Below are positions 1-5,333 of a stretch of 5,333 nucleotides of DNA, one piece after another. The translations under genes and the position numbers were made by a program. The notes below the pieces were generated by a model. It was not told the origin of the DNA and ran no database searches. It worked only from the letters and a program-made list of their open reading frames with translations. Source of the stretch: Nitrospirota bacterium (GTDB lineage Bacteria > Nitrospinota > Nitrospinia > Nitrospinales > VA-1). The DNA lies in contig QJWD01000054.1 in assembly GCA_003235465.1 (NCBI GenBank), positions 1 through 5,333 on the forward strand, in the 5' to 3' direction. How positions within the stretch are numbered: position 1 is the first letter of the stretch; every line of letters begins with the position of its first letter.

Positions 1-34
1 AAAAATAAAACCACCGAAAGCAGGAAAAGGCCGA

Positions 35-53
35 GCCGCTTCAAAGAAACGGC
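35..53 (-). terminator. Possible weak terminator after the TPR gene
   Basis: Read on the minus strand, GCCGTTTC and GAAGCGGC form an 8-bp stem with one G-U pair around a TTT loop, 68 bases after the TPR stop codon. The following tract (TCGGCCTTTTCC) holds only four T in a row and starts six bases from the stem, and another T-rich run (10-1) lies at the edge. This is weaker than a classic intrinsic terminator. The rest of 1-121 holds no gene. Confidence 0.35.
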
Positions 54-81
54 AGGGGAAGGGACGATTGACATGAACCGC

Positions 82-94
82 GGGCCCGTGGGCC
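82..94. repeat. GC-rich inverted repeat downstream of the TPR gene
   Basis: GGCCC (83-87) and GGGCC (90-94) are complementary around a 2-base gap, and GGGCCC (82-87) is itself a palindrome. It lies about 28 bases after the TPR stop with no T-run on either strand. It could add structure to the mRNA 3' end together with the hairpin at 35-53, but it may be chance in GC-rich DNA. Confidence 0.25.
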
Positions 95-121
95 GAACCA
101 AGTCTGCCGAGGGGCGCACGG

Positions 122-1696
122 TCATGCGATCCGCCTGGCCAGAAGCTGCCGCACCTGCTCGCTCCGCCTGTGGTCCGCCATTTTCAGATAAAGCTTCTCC
201 GCTTTTTTCAAATGCAGGGCGGCTTTTTCCGGCTCCGCCAGCCTGTCGAGGTACAGGCAGCCGAGGACGTGATGGCCGTCGGCAAAATCGGGCTTGATGC
301 GGACGACGTCCATCATCACCTCCCTGGCTTCCTCGCTCTTGCCCGAATCCATGAGGGTGAGGCCCAGGTAAAACTGGACCTGCACCGAATCCGGCTTTAA
401 CCGGGCGGCGCAGCGAAGCGCCTCTATCGCCTCATTGAGCCGGCCCGCCATCTTCTGCGCGACGCCGAAATAGTACAGGATGTTCGCTTCATAGGGATGC
501 GCCTCGACGCCGCGGGTCAACCATTCAACGGCGTTCTCGATTTCCCCCTGGCGGATGAACGACGCGCCCAGCGCCACGTAGGCGTGCATGAAGTCCGGCT
601 TCAGGGTGAGCGCCTTCTTGAGCGCGCCGATCGCCTTATGCGTCACCGGAATCCCGGCGTCGGACAGGCTGCCGTAGGCGATGCCCATATTGTAAAACGC
701 ATCGATGTACTCCGGGTCGAGCGCCACCGCCACCTTGTAGGCGTCGACGGCTCCCTGGCAGCGTCCCTGCCCCTGCCGCCGCAACCCCTCTTTCAACCAG
801 GCTTCGGCGGCGGCCGCCTTGTCCTGAATATCTTCCCTGGGGCAAGCCAGCTGGTGCGCGAGCGACGCCTGCTGGAGCTCGTTATTGCGGATATAAATCT
901 CTTCCGCCTCCTGCAGGTATTTCTCCGCCCGCCGCGGGTTTCTGAGTTTCTTGATGTGCATCGCCCCCAGCTCGAAAACCGCCTCGGCGAAATCCGGCTT
1001 GAGGCGCACCGCCTTCTTGAACGCCTGGCGGGCGGGGGCCGCCTGGCCGTGTTCGAGATAGGCGTAGCCCATGAGGCTGTACGCGTACGCCAGAGAGAGC
1101 GCGCCGTGGCCCGCGCTGTCCGGCGCGCGACCGAAGCCGAGGCGCTCGTGGGTGAAGGTCAGCCAGTAGTCGGGAATGGAAAAATCCGGCGCCATGGGCA
1201 CGGCGCGCATGAACGCAGCAAGGGCCTTCTTTTCCTTTCCCAGGAGCCAGTAGGCCTCGCCCAGGTTGATGTGCACCTGCGGGTAGTCGGGTTTGATTTT
1301 TATCGCCCGCCGGTACTGCTCCGCCTCTTCCTTGAAATTTCCCTGGCAGCCATGCACATGGCCGAGCAGGTGGTGGGCGGGGTAGGCGAGCGGGGACGCC
1401 CTGATCAGCGATTCAAACACGGTGCGGGCGTCATCGTACTTGCCGGCAAGGATATGGTTGATCCCCGCGTCGAAGGATTCCAGATCCTCCCAGGTGAAGG
1501 GCAAAAGATCGTGAATGACCTCGGTCTGCCGCGAAAAGACCGGGCCGGATTCGCGGATCGCATCGAAGCGCTTCATGAGCTCCGGATTTTTTTTCCGCAG
1601 CTCCTCGCCCAGGGTGGAAAGCGCGCCGCCGTTCGACTCGGCCGCGGCCTGGCCTCTCTTGCGTTGTTCCTTGGTCTTTTTCAAATGCGGGCCCAA
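122..1696 (-). CDS. TPR-repeat protein of unknown function, downstream of pstB
   Basis: A 524-aa protein built almost entirely of tetratricopeptide repeats, which normally act as protein-binding scaffolds. I see about ten or eleven repeats. Their approximate positions are 70-102, 103-136, 137-170, 201-234, 235-268, 295-328, 329-367 (with an insertion at about 346-353), 368-401, 402-435, 436-469 and 470-506. Many helix pairs end in the same IKPD/LKPD tag (134-137, 232-235, 365-368, 433-436, 467-470). There is no signal peptide, membrane helix or catalytic domain, so it is probably cytoplasmic. Residues 1-40 are charged and of low complexity. The start is uncertain: an in-frame TAA (1720-1718) bounds the frame, the first start codon is TTG at 1696 and has no clear ribosome site, another TTG lies at 1684, and the first ATG (M41, 1576) has GGAG three bases upstream. 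It lies 57 bp behind pstB on the same strand. A role in phosphate uptake is possible but only inferred from position. Confidence 0.87.
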   Translation of the reverse strand: MGPHLKKTKEQRKRGQAAAESNGGALSTLGEELRKKNPELMKRFDAIRESGPVFSRQTEVIHDLLPFTWEDLESFDAGINHILAGKYDDARTVFESLIRASPLAYPAHHLLGHVHGCQGNFKEEAEQYRRAIKIKPDYPQVHINLGEAYWLLGKEKKALAAFMRAVPMAPDFSIPDYWLTFTHERLGFGRAPDSAGHGALSLAYAYSLMGYAYLEHGQAAPARQAFKKAVRLKPDFAEAVFELGAMHIKKLRNPRRAEKYLQEAEEIYIRNNELQQASLAHQLACPREDIQDKAAAAEAWLKEGLRRQGQGRCQGAVDAYKVAVALDPEYIDAFYNMGIAYGSLSDAGIPVTHKAIGALKKALTLKPDFMHAYVALGASFIRQGEIENAVEWLTRGVEAHPYEANILYYFGVAQKMAGRLNEAIEALRCAARLKPDSVQVQFYLGLTLMDSGKSEEAREVMMDVVRIKPDFADGHHVLGCLYLDRLAEPEKAALHLKKAEKLYLKMADHRRSEQVRQLLARRIA

Positions 1697-1716
1697 AACT
1701 GAAAGTGGATGGAGTA

Positions 1717-1745
1717 ATTATAGGCCTTTCAAACGCGGAATGAAA
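1717..1745 (-). promoter_or_regulatory. Possible internal promoter before the TPR gene
   Basis: The minus strand has a perfect TATAAT at 1722-1717. The hexamer 17 bases upstream, TTTCAT (1745-1740), is a poor -35; TTCATT at a 16-base spacer matches three of six positions. Transcription would begin near 1710, only about 14 bases before the TTG start at 1696. If real, the TPR gene can be transcribed independently of the pst operon. Confidence 0.35.
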
Positions 1746-1750
1746 GAGGC
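1724..1750 (-). repeat. Imperfect inverted repeat just after pstB
   Basis: CTTTCA and TGAAAG (1726-1731 and 1741-1746) are perfectly complementary around a 9-base loop. Alternatively GCC plus TTTCA pairs with TGAAA plus GGC, with a two-base bulge, over 1724-1750. It begins 3 bases after the pstB stop codon and overlaps the possible promoter. No T-run follows on the minus strand, so it is better read as an mRNA 3'-end stabiliser or an operator than as a terminator. Confidence 0.4.
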
Positions 1751-1753
1751 GGA

Positions 1754-2512
1754 TCAGGCTTCGCCGTTCAGTCCCAGGTAGGTGCGGGTGGCGGCGTGGG
1801 CGGGGCTTGCGAACAGCGCTTCGGTGGGCCCCGCTTCGACAAGACGGCCGCCGGAGAGGAATATTGTTTGGTCGGAAACGCGGCGCGCTTCCGCCAGATG
1901 GTGGGTGACGAGAACCAGGGTGTGATCGCGCTTCAGGGACAGGATCAGCTCTTCGATGGCCCGGGCGGCCTTGGGGTCGAGCGCGGAGGTGGGCTCGTCC
2001 AGAAGAAGGATGCTGGGCTCCATCGCCAGGGTGCGGGCGATGGCCAGCCGCTGCTGCTGCCCGAGCGACAGGTGCGGCGCGGGCTTCTTGAGCCTGTCCT
2101 TGACCTCGTCCCACAACCCCGCCCGCCCGAGCGCCTGCTCGGCGAGGGCGGGAAATTCCTTCCTGCGGCCGGGCTCCAGGTGCTTTAGCCCGAAAATGAC
2201 ATTTTCATAGACGCTCTTGGGAAACATGCACGGCGTCTGAAAGATCATCCCCACCTTCCTGCGCAGGCGGCAGACATCCTCCTTGGCGGCGTAGATCTCG
2301 CGGCCGCCCACCCGCACCGCGCCCTCCACCCGGAAGCCGGGCACGCGGTCGTTCAGGCGACTGAGAGTGCGAAGCAGGGTCGACTTGCCGGTTCCCGACG
2401 GGCCGATCACCGCCGCCACCGAGTTCTCCCGCACGCTGAGGGAGAGGGCGTCCAGGACCGGCTTGCCGTTGTAGGCGACGCTCGTGTTAATGAGTTCGAT
2501 GGCGTGCTTCAT
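1754..2512 (-). CDS. pstB: Phosphate ABC transporter, ATP-binding subunit PstB
   Basis: Cytoplasmic ATPase that drives phosphate import; it works as a dimer on PstC/PstA. The 252-aa product has every ABC element in order: Walker A GPSGTGKST (37-45), Q-loop FQTP (Q92) followed by the PstB-like FPKSVYENVIFGL (97-109), signature LSLGQQQRL (148-156), Walker B ILLLDEPTSALD (168-179) with catalytic E173, and switch histidine H204 in LVTHH. The arginine-rich RLNDRVPGFRVEG (52-64) resembles the PstB sequence after Walker A. The signature has Leu where most PstB proteins have Gly (LSGGQQQRL). This is a substitution, not a break. Walker A has Thr where Cys is common. The length matches PstB (about 250-260 aa). 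The ATG overlaps the pstA stop by 4 bp, with GGAG 8 bases upstream. It is probably the last gene of the pst transport cluster, since phoU does not follow it. Confidence 0.95.
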   Translation of the reverse strand: MKHAIELINTSVAYNGKPVLDALSLSVRENSVAAVIGPSGTGKSTLLRTLSRLNDRVPGFRVEGAVRVGGREIYAAKEDVCRLRRKVGMIFQTPCMFPKSVYENVIFGLKHLEPGRRKEFPALAEQALGRAGLWDEVKDRLKKPAPHLSLGQQQRLAIARTLAMEPSILLLDEPTSALDPKAARAIEELILSLKRDHTLVLVTHHLAEARRVSDQTIFLSGGRLVEAGPTEALFASPAHAATRTYLGLNGEA

Positions 2513-3357
2513 CGGTCGAACTCCATCGACAGGCGGCCGCGGAACACCAGCGACAGGGCGATGAGGGTAAAAACCAGGAGAAGCAGCACCAGGCCCGCGC
2601 CCCAGGCGTTTTCGACGGCGCGCGGGTTCACCGCCTCCTGCGCCAAAACGAGGATGTGGGTTTGCAGGGTCGGCACCGGGTCGCTCGCGCTTTGCGGAAA
2701 ACCGGCGCCCGAGAACGCGGTGGCGGTGAACAGGATCGCCGCTGTCTCGCCCGCCGCCCGCGCGAGCCCCAAAAGCGTCCCCGTGGCGATGCCGTACAGG
2801 CTGTGCGGCAGCACGACGGAACGGATCATCTGCCCGCGGTTGAGCCCCAGGCCATCCGCCGTTTCGCGGTAGCGCGCGGGAAGCGCTTCGATGGCCTCGT
2901 GCACGCTCACCTGGATCGTCGGCAGAATCATGATCGCGAGGATCAGGGCGCCGGTGAGCCAGGAAACCCCCGTGCCGAGGAAGATGCCGAAAAACAGGTA
3001 GCCGATGAGGCCGAAGAGAATCGTCGGCATGCCGTTCAAGGTGTAGATGAGCAGGCTCAGGCTCCGCTTGAGCGCCGCGCTCTTCAGGTACTCGGTCTGA
3101 AACAAGGCGCCGGAAACCGCCAGCGGCAATGCGATGGCCGCCGCCGAGCCCATGAGCAGGAGGGTGCCGAAAATCTGGTAGCGCACGCCGCCTTTGGCGC
3201 CGAAGCTTGTGGAGGACTCAACGAAAAACCCGATCCCGATGGCGGGGCCGCCCCGCTTCATCACCTCGGCCAGAATCAGGACGAGGTTGAAGGCGGCAAA
3301 CGCGGTTAAAAAAACCATCGCCAGGAGCGCGGCTTTTTCCAGAACGCCCCGCGTCAT
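2509..3357 (-). CDS. pstA: Phosphate ABC transporter, permease subunit PstA
   Basis: Second inner-membrane permease of the phosphate importer; it pairs with PstC. The 282-aa product has a first hydrophobic segment at about residues 8-32, then the periplasmic GGVRYQIFGTLLLMGSAA (56-73), which leads into the conserved transport domain. Further helices lie near 62-86, 100-127, 132-150, 186-210 and 252-272. The EAA loop is at about 154-173 (EAIEALPARYRETADGLGLN), followed by GLARAAGETAAILFTA (197-212), the usual PstA version of the GETA segment. The ATG start has a strong AAGGAG six bases upstream (3369-3364), inside the end of pstC. It overlaps pstC and pstB by 4 bp (ATGA) at each end, so the three proteins are probably made by coupled translation in similar amounts. 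Length is close to the family norm and no defect is visible. Confidence 0.95.
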   Translation of the reverse strand: MTRGVLEKAALLAMVFLTAFAAFNLVLILAEVMKRGGPAIGIGFFVESSTSFGAKGGVRYQIFGTLLLMGSAAAIALPLAVSGALFQTEYLKSAALKRSLSLLIYTLNGMPTILFGLIGYLFFGIFLGTGVSWLTGALILAIMILPTIQVSVHEAIEALPARYRETADGLGLNRGQMIRSVVLPHSLYGIATGTLLGLARAAGETAAILFTATAFSGAGFPQSASDPVPTLQTHILVLAQEAVNPRAVENAWGAGLVLLLLVFTLIALSLVFRGRLSMEFDR

Positions 3358-4226
3358 GCGGTTCTCCTTCGTTTAAGGAACAGGTGGCCCGCCACCGTCA
3401 TGCCGAACACCATGACGAAGAGCAACAGCCCGAGGCCGAGAAGCGCGTTCCAGTGCAGGCCCGCGCCCACCGCCTCCGCCGCCTCGCGGCCAAGCTTCGA
3501 CGGAATGCTCTGCCCCGGCAGGAACAGATTGTAGAGCGGCGAGGGCAGGCCGTCACGCCCACCGATGACGAGCATCACGGCGATGGTCTCGCCCATGGCG
3601 CGCCCGAGGCCCAGCAGCACCGCCCCAAGAAGCCCCGAGCGCGCTTCGGGCAGCACCACGACGAACGCGGCCCTAAGCCGGGACAGGCCCAGGCTCTCGG
3701 CCTGGTCCCGGTATGAACCCGGCACCGCGTGCAGCGCGTCCTCGCAAAGGGTGAGCAGGGTCGGCAACACCATGATGGCAAGAAGCAGGGCGGCGGTGAA
3801 CAGGGTGTTGCCGTCGATGAGGCCGAAAAACTCCCGCACCCCGGGCGCCAGCACGCCAACGCCAAGCAGGCCGTAGACGATGCCCGGCACGCCGGCGAAC
3901 AGCTCCATGAGCGATTTGACGGCAAGCCTCTGGCGCGGGGAAAGAAACTCCGACGCCACCAGCGCACCGGAAAGGGCAAACGGCAGCGCCATCGCCAAAG
4001 CAACCAGGGTGACGGCGGCGGAACCGAAAATCATCGGCAAACCGCCGTAAGACTCGCCGACCCACCAGTCCCGCCCGCTGAGAAAACCGAACCCCTCGGC
4101 CTCGAACACGGGCACGCTCTCCTTCACCAGAAAAAGAAAGAACAGGACGACAAGCCCCGTCGCCGACAAGGCGAGCAACGTCACCGCGGTGCGAAAAATA
4201 TTTTCGAAGAAACGGGTTTCGAGCAA
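3354..4226 (-). CDS. pstC: Phosphate ABC transporter, permease subunit PstC
   Basis: One of the two inner-membrane permease subunits that form the phosphate channel with PstA. The 290-aa product has a first membrane segment at about residues 13-35, then a periplasmic stretch with the PstC-like GRDWWVG (51-57) and GGLPMIFGSA (61-70). Further hydrophobic segments lie near 66-92, 108-128, 142-160, 195-221 and 260-283. The cytoplasmic EAA loop that docks on the ATPase is at 161-183 (CEDALHAVPGSYRDQAESLGLSR), followed by RAMGETIAV (209-217), both typical of Pst permeases. The start is TTG. It is chosen because GGAGGA lies just upstream and because the next in-frame methionine (M65) would remove the first membrane helix. 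The stop overlaps the pstA start by 4 bp (ATGA). Which of the two permeases is C and which is A follows from gene order and the GRDWWVG-type periplasmic loop. Confidence 0.95.
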   Translation of the reverse strand: MLETRFFENIFRTAVTLLALSATGLVVLFFLFLVKESVPVFEAEGFGFLSGRDWWVGESYGGLPMIFGSAAVTLVALAMALPFALSGALVASEFLSPRQRLAVKSLMELFAGVPGIVYGLLGVGVLAPGVREFFGLIDGNTLFTAALLLAIMVLPTLLTLCEDALHAVPGSYRDQAESLGLSRLRAAFVVVLPEARSGLLGAVLLGLGRAMGETIAVMLVIGGRDGLPSPLYNLFLPGQSIPSKLGREAAEAVGAGLHWNALLGLGLLLFVMVFGMTVAGHLFLKRRRTA

Positions 4227-4234
4227 GGTCCTCC
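4227..4234 (-). promoter_or_regulatory. Ribosome binding site deciding the pstC TTG start
   Basis: The minus strand reads GGAGGA followed by CC and the TTG start codon, inside a purine run GGGGGAGGA. The strong Shine-Dalgarno match compensates for the weak initiation codon and fixes the start, since no upstream ATG in this frame is better placed. Confidence 0.6.
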
Positions 4235-4237
4235 CCC

Positions 4238-4252
4238 AACGCGGCTGGCGTT
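4238..4252 (-). repeat. Small hairpin between pstS and pstC
   Basis: AACGC (4238-4242) and GCGTT (4248-4252) form a perfect 5-bp stem with a 5-base loop, immediately before the purine-rich ribosome site of pstC in the transcript. No T-run follows, so it is not a full intrinsic terminator. In many binding-protein transporter operons a hairpin after the binding-protein gene protects its mRNA or lowers downstream expression. That role is inferred here and the stem is short. Confidence 0.35.
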
Positions 4253-4270
4253 AAATTGAACAGCGGCGGG

Positions 4271-5104
4271 TCACCGGCCCGGCCCCGGGGCGGCCTGGTA
4301 GCCGAGACCCGCCACGATCTTTTGTCCTTCCGGCCCGAGCAGGTACGAGATGAACTCGCGCGCGAACCCCCCGGCCTCCCCCGCCGTCACCAGGGCGAGC
4401 GGGCGGACGATGGGGTAGGCGGGGTCTTCGGGCATCAAAACCGCTTCGCCCTCCTTCAGGCCCACCGCCTTCACATCGGCGTTGACCCAGGCGAGGGAGA
4501 GCATGCCGATGGCGGCATCGCTCGCGGCGATTTTCGCCTGCTCCTCGTTGTTTGACCCGGTCACCAGGCGGGCCGCCGGCGCGCGCGCGGTGGCGTCGCC
4601 AAAGACGTATTGCATGAAAGCGTGGCGCGTGCCGCGATGCCGCTCCTTGTCCACCACGACGATTTCCCGGTCGGGGCCGCCCACCTGTTTCCAGTTTTTG
4701 ATTTCGCCCAGGTAGATGCGGCGGATTTCCCCGCGCGTGAGCGCCTTCACCCCGGCGGCGTGGATTTCCGAGGAAACCACGCACGCCACCCGGTCGTAAC
4801 CGATGACGTGCACCGTGAGGCGGGCCCCGGCGAAGCGCCTCTGTTCCTCCGGGGAAATCTCGCGGGAGACCATGCCGATGGACGCGCGCCCCTGCCCCAC
4901 CGAATTGACCCCGACCCCCGAGCCCCCGGGGTTGACGGTGACGGAGCCGGGCGACCGCTTGTTGAACACCTCCGCCGCCAGGCTGACAGCGGGCAGCACC
5001 GTCGTCGAACCGACCACCAGCAGGCGGTCCGTCTGCTGGGAGGCCGCCCACGCGCCCCCGCCCCAAAGCGGCAACACGGCGACGATGCAGGCTAGAAATT
5101 TCAT
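4271..5104 (-). CDS. pstS: Phosphate ABC transporter, periplasmic phosphate-binding protein PstS
   Basis: Substrate-binding component of the high-affinity phosphate importer; it binds inorganic phosphate in the periplasm and delivers it to the PstC/PstA channel. Visible in the 277-aa product: a signal peptide with a short hydrophobic core (residues 4-17) and an AWA motif at 18-20, giving a probable signal peptidase I site before A21. There is no lipobox cysteine, so the protein is probably soluble. Family-typical phosphate-contact segments follow: VGSTTV (31-36), PGGSGVGVN (59-67), GYDRVACVV (102-110) and RGTRHAF (157-163). The region YLGEIKNWKQVGG (131-143) is also typical of PstS. The size fits the shorter PstS type common outside enterobacteria. 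The ATG start is supported by AGAGGAG three bases upstream and by the signal peptide beginning there. It is first in the operon, with pstC 44 bp downstream. Phosphate specificity is inferred from the motifs and from the pstCAB neighbours. Confidence 0.96.
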   Translation of the reverse strand: MKFLACIVAVLPLWGGGAWAASQQTDRLLVVGSTTVLPAVSLAAEVFNKRSPGSVTVNPGGSGVGVNSVGQGRASIGMVSREISPEEQRRFAGARLTVHVIGYDRVACVVSSEIHAAGVKALTRGEIRRIYLGEIKNWKQVGGPDREIVVVDKERHRGTRHAFMQYVFGDATARAPAARLVTGSNNEEQAKIAASDAAIGMLSLAWVNADVKAVGLKEGEAVLMPEDPAYPIVRPLALVTAGEAGGFAREFISYLLGPEGQKIVAGLGYQAAPGPGR

Positions 5105-5138
5105 CCGCTCCTCTGTATCCCGTTAACCGTTTATCTAT

Positions 5139-5168
5139 ATGGATATATATAAATACATGGATATATCC
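5139..5168. repeat. AT-rich direct repeat and palindrome upstream of pstS
   Basis: The 10-mer ATGGATATAT occurs at 5139-5148 and again at 5157-5166, a period of 18 bp. The second copy runs into the perfect palindrome GGATATATCC (5159-5168). GGATATAT (5141-5148) and ATATATCC (5161-5168) also form an interrupted inverted repeat. The repeats overlap the likely pstS promoter, so they could be operator half-sites, though low-complexity TA sequence makes chance matches more likely. Confidence 0.45.
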
Positions 5169-5178
5169 GAATAATCAA
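5150..5178 (-). promoter_or_regulatory. Possible pst operon promoter
   Basis: On the minus strand a -35-like TTGATT (5178-5173) and a -10-like TATTTA (5155-5150) are 17 bases apart, at the start of an AT-rich island upstream of pstS. The -35 matches well but the -10 matches only 3 of 6 bases, as expected for a promoter that needs an activator. No CTGTCAT-type Pho box direct repeat with an 11-bp period is evident. Alternative -10 hexamers exist in the same TA-rich stretch, so the exact position is a guess. Confidence 0.35.
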
Positions 5179-5251
5179 GCGCACCGGAAGTTGGTCGCAT
5201 GGCGCGCCGAAACCCTACAATTTTTGCCCGCCCCGTTGTGACGCCGATTGT

Positions 5252-5279
5252 TTGCCCCACGCCGGGGTTTTGATATAAT
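5252..5279 (+). promoter_or_regulatory. Probable divergent promoter facing the right edge
   Basis: A perfect -10 TATAAT (5274-5279) follows TTGCCC (5252-5257) after a 16-base spacer, reading on the plus strand away from pstS. The -35 matches TTGACA at four of six positions. The window ends 54 bases after the -10 with AACCGAGG, which could be a ribosome site, so a divergently transcribed gene may start just beyond the edge. A short inverted repeat, CCCC (5255-5258) with GGGG (5264-5267), lies across the -35 and spacer. Confidence 0.45.
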
Positions 5280-5333
5280 ATAAATGTGTATGTGAGCGGG
5301 AAACGCCATAGAACCTGGGGGGCATAACCGAGG

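Noticed and set aside
68..73. Perfect TTGACA on the plus strand near the left edge
   Set aside because: No -10 hexamer lies 16-18 bases downstream (the sequence there is GC-rich) and it would point into the antisense of the TPR gene.
497..1702. Long plus-strand open frame (401 codons) antisense to the TPR gene
   Set aside because: Its translation shows no recognisable domain and mirrors the repeats of the opposite strand. The minus frame has clear TPR periodicity, and long antisense frames are expected in GC-rich genes.
2656..3309. Plus-strand open frame of 217 codons opposite pstA
   Set aside because: Arg-, Gly-, Gln- and Glu-rich with no domain, lying wholly inside the well-supported pstA gene.
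3673..4239. Alternative minus-strand frame over the 5' part of pstC, starting upstream of the TTG
   Set aside because: It is Arg- and Gly-rich without membrane segments, while the pstC frame shows all the permease features.
4251..5066. Minus-strand 271-codon frame overlapping pstS in another frame
   Set aside because: Composition is dominated by Gly, Arg and Pro, typical of an out-of-frame reading of GC-rich DNA. The pstS frame has a signal peptide and phosphate-binding motifs.
5113..5136. CTGT-type sequence near pstS considered as a Pho box
   Set aside because: CTGTATC at 5113 has no matching repeat 11 bp away, and the CGTTAAC/CGTTTAT similarity next to it has the wrong period.
5139..5174. 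Eleven-codon plus-strand frame MDIYKYMDISE made by the AT repeat
   Set aside because: Too short, no ribosome site, and its internal repetition simply follows from the 18-bp DNA repeat.
5255..5271. CCCC-loop-GGGG followed by TTTT, resembling a tiny terminator on the plus strand
   Set aside because: A 4-bp stem is too weak, no plus-strand gene precedes it, and it coincides with the -35 and spacer of the likely divergent promoter.

Overview
The window carries one recognisable system, a high-affinity phosphate ABC importer encoded entirely on the minus strand in the order pstS, pstC, pstA, pstB. It is followed, still on the minus strand, by a large tetratricopeptide-repeat (TPR) gene. Coding DNA is GC-rich. 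PstS has a Sec signal peptide and no lipobox cysteine, which suggests a soluble periplasmic protein and hence a Gram-negative (diderm) bacterium. The general style fits a high-GC proteobacterium, a former deltaproteobacterium or a related uncultured phylum, but nothing here fixes the taxon.

Layout from right to left, in the direction of transcription. Positions 5105-5333 are intergenic. They hold two AT-rich islands. One (about 5131-5178) precedes pstS and contains a repeated 10-mer and a short palindrome. The other (about 5272-5285) contains a perfect TATAAT facing the opposite way, probably the promoter of a divergent gene starting beyond the right edge. Next come pstS (5104-4271), a 44-bp gap with a small hairpin, pstC (4226-3354, TTG start), pstA (3357-2509) and pstB (2512-1754). 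The pstC/pstA and pstA/pstB junctions are both 4-bp ATGA overlaps, so translation of these three genes is probably coupled. A 57-bp gap follows, with an imperfect inverted repeat and a minus-strand TATAAT, and then the TPR gene (1696-122). Positions 1-121 have no gene, only two small inverted repeats.

Together PstS captures phosphate in the periplasm, PstC and PstA form the membrane channel, and a PstB dimer powers import by ATP hydrolysis. The usual companion phoU, and the phoB/phoR regulators, are absent from this window. The slot after pstB is taken by the TPR gene, which may be an unrelated neighbour with its own promoter or a lineage-specific accessory. No mobile element, CRISPR array, tRNA or rRNA was seen. 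The core is an ordinary pst operon. The less ordinary points are the missing phoU, the non-canonical ABC signature of PstB (LSLGQ), two TTG starts, and a pstS promoter without an evident Pho box.
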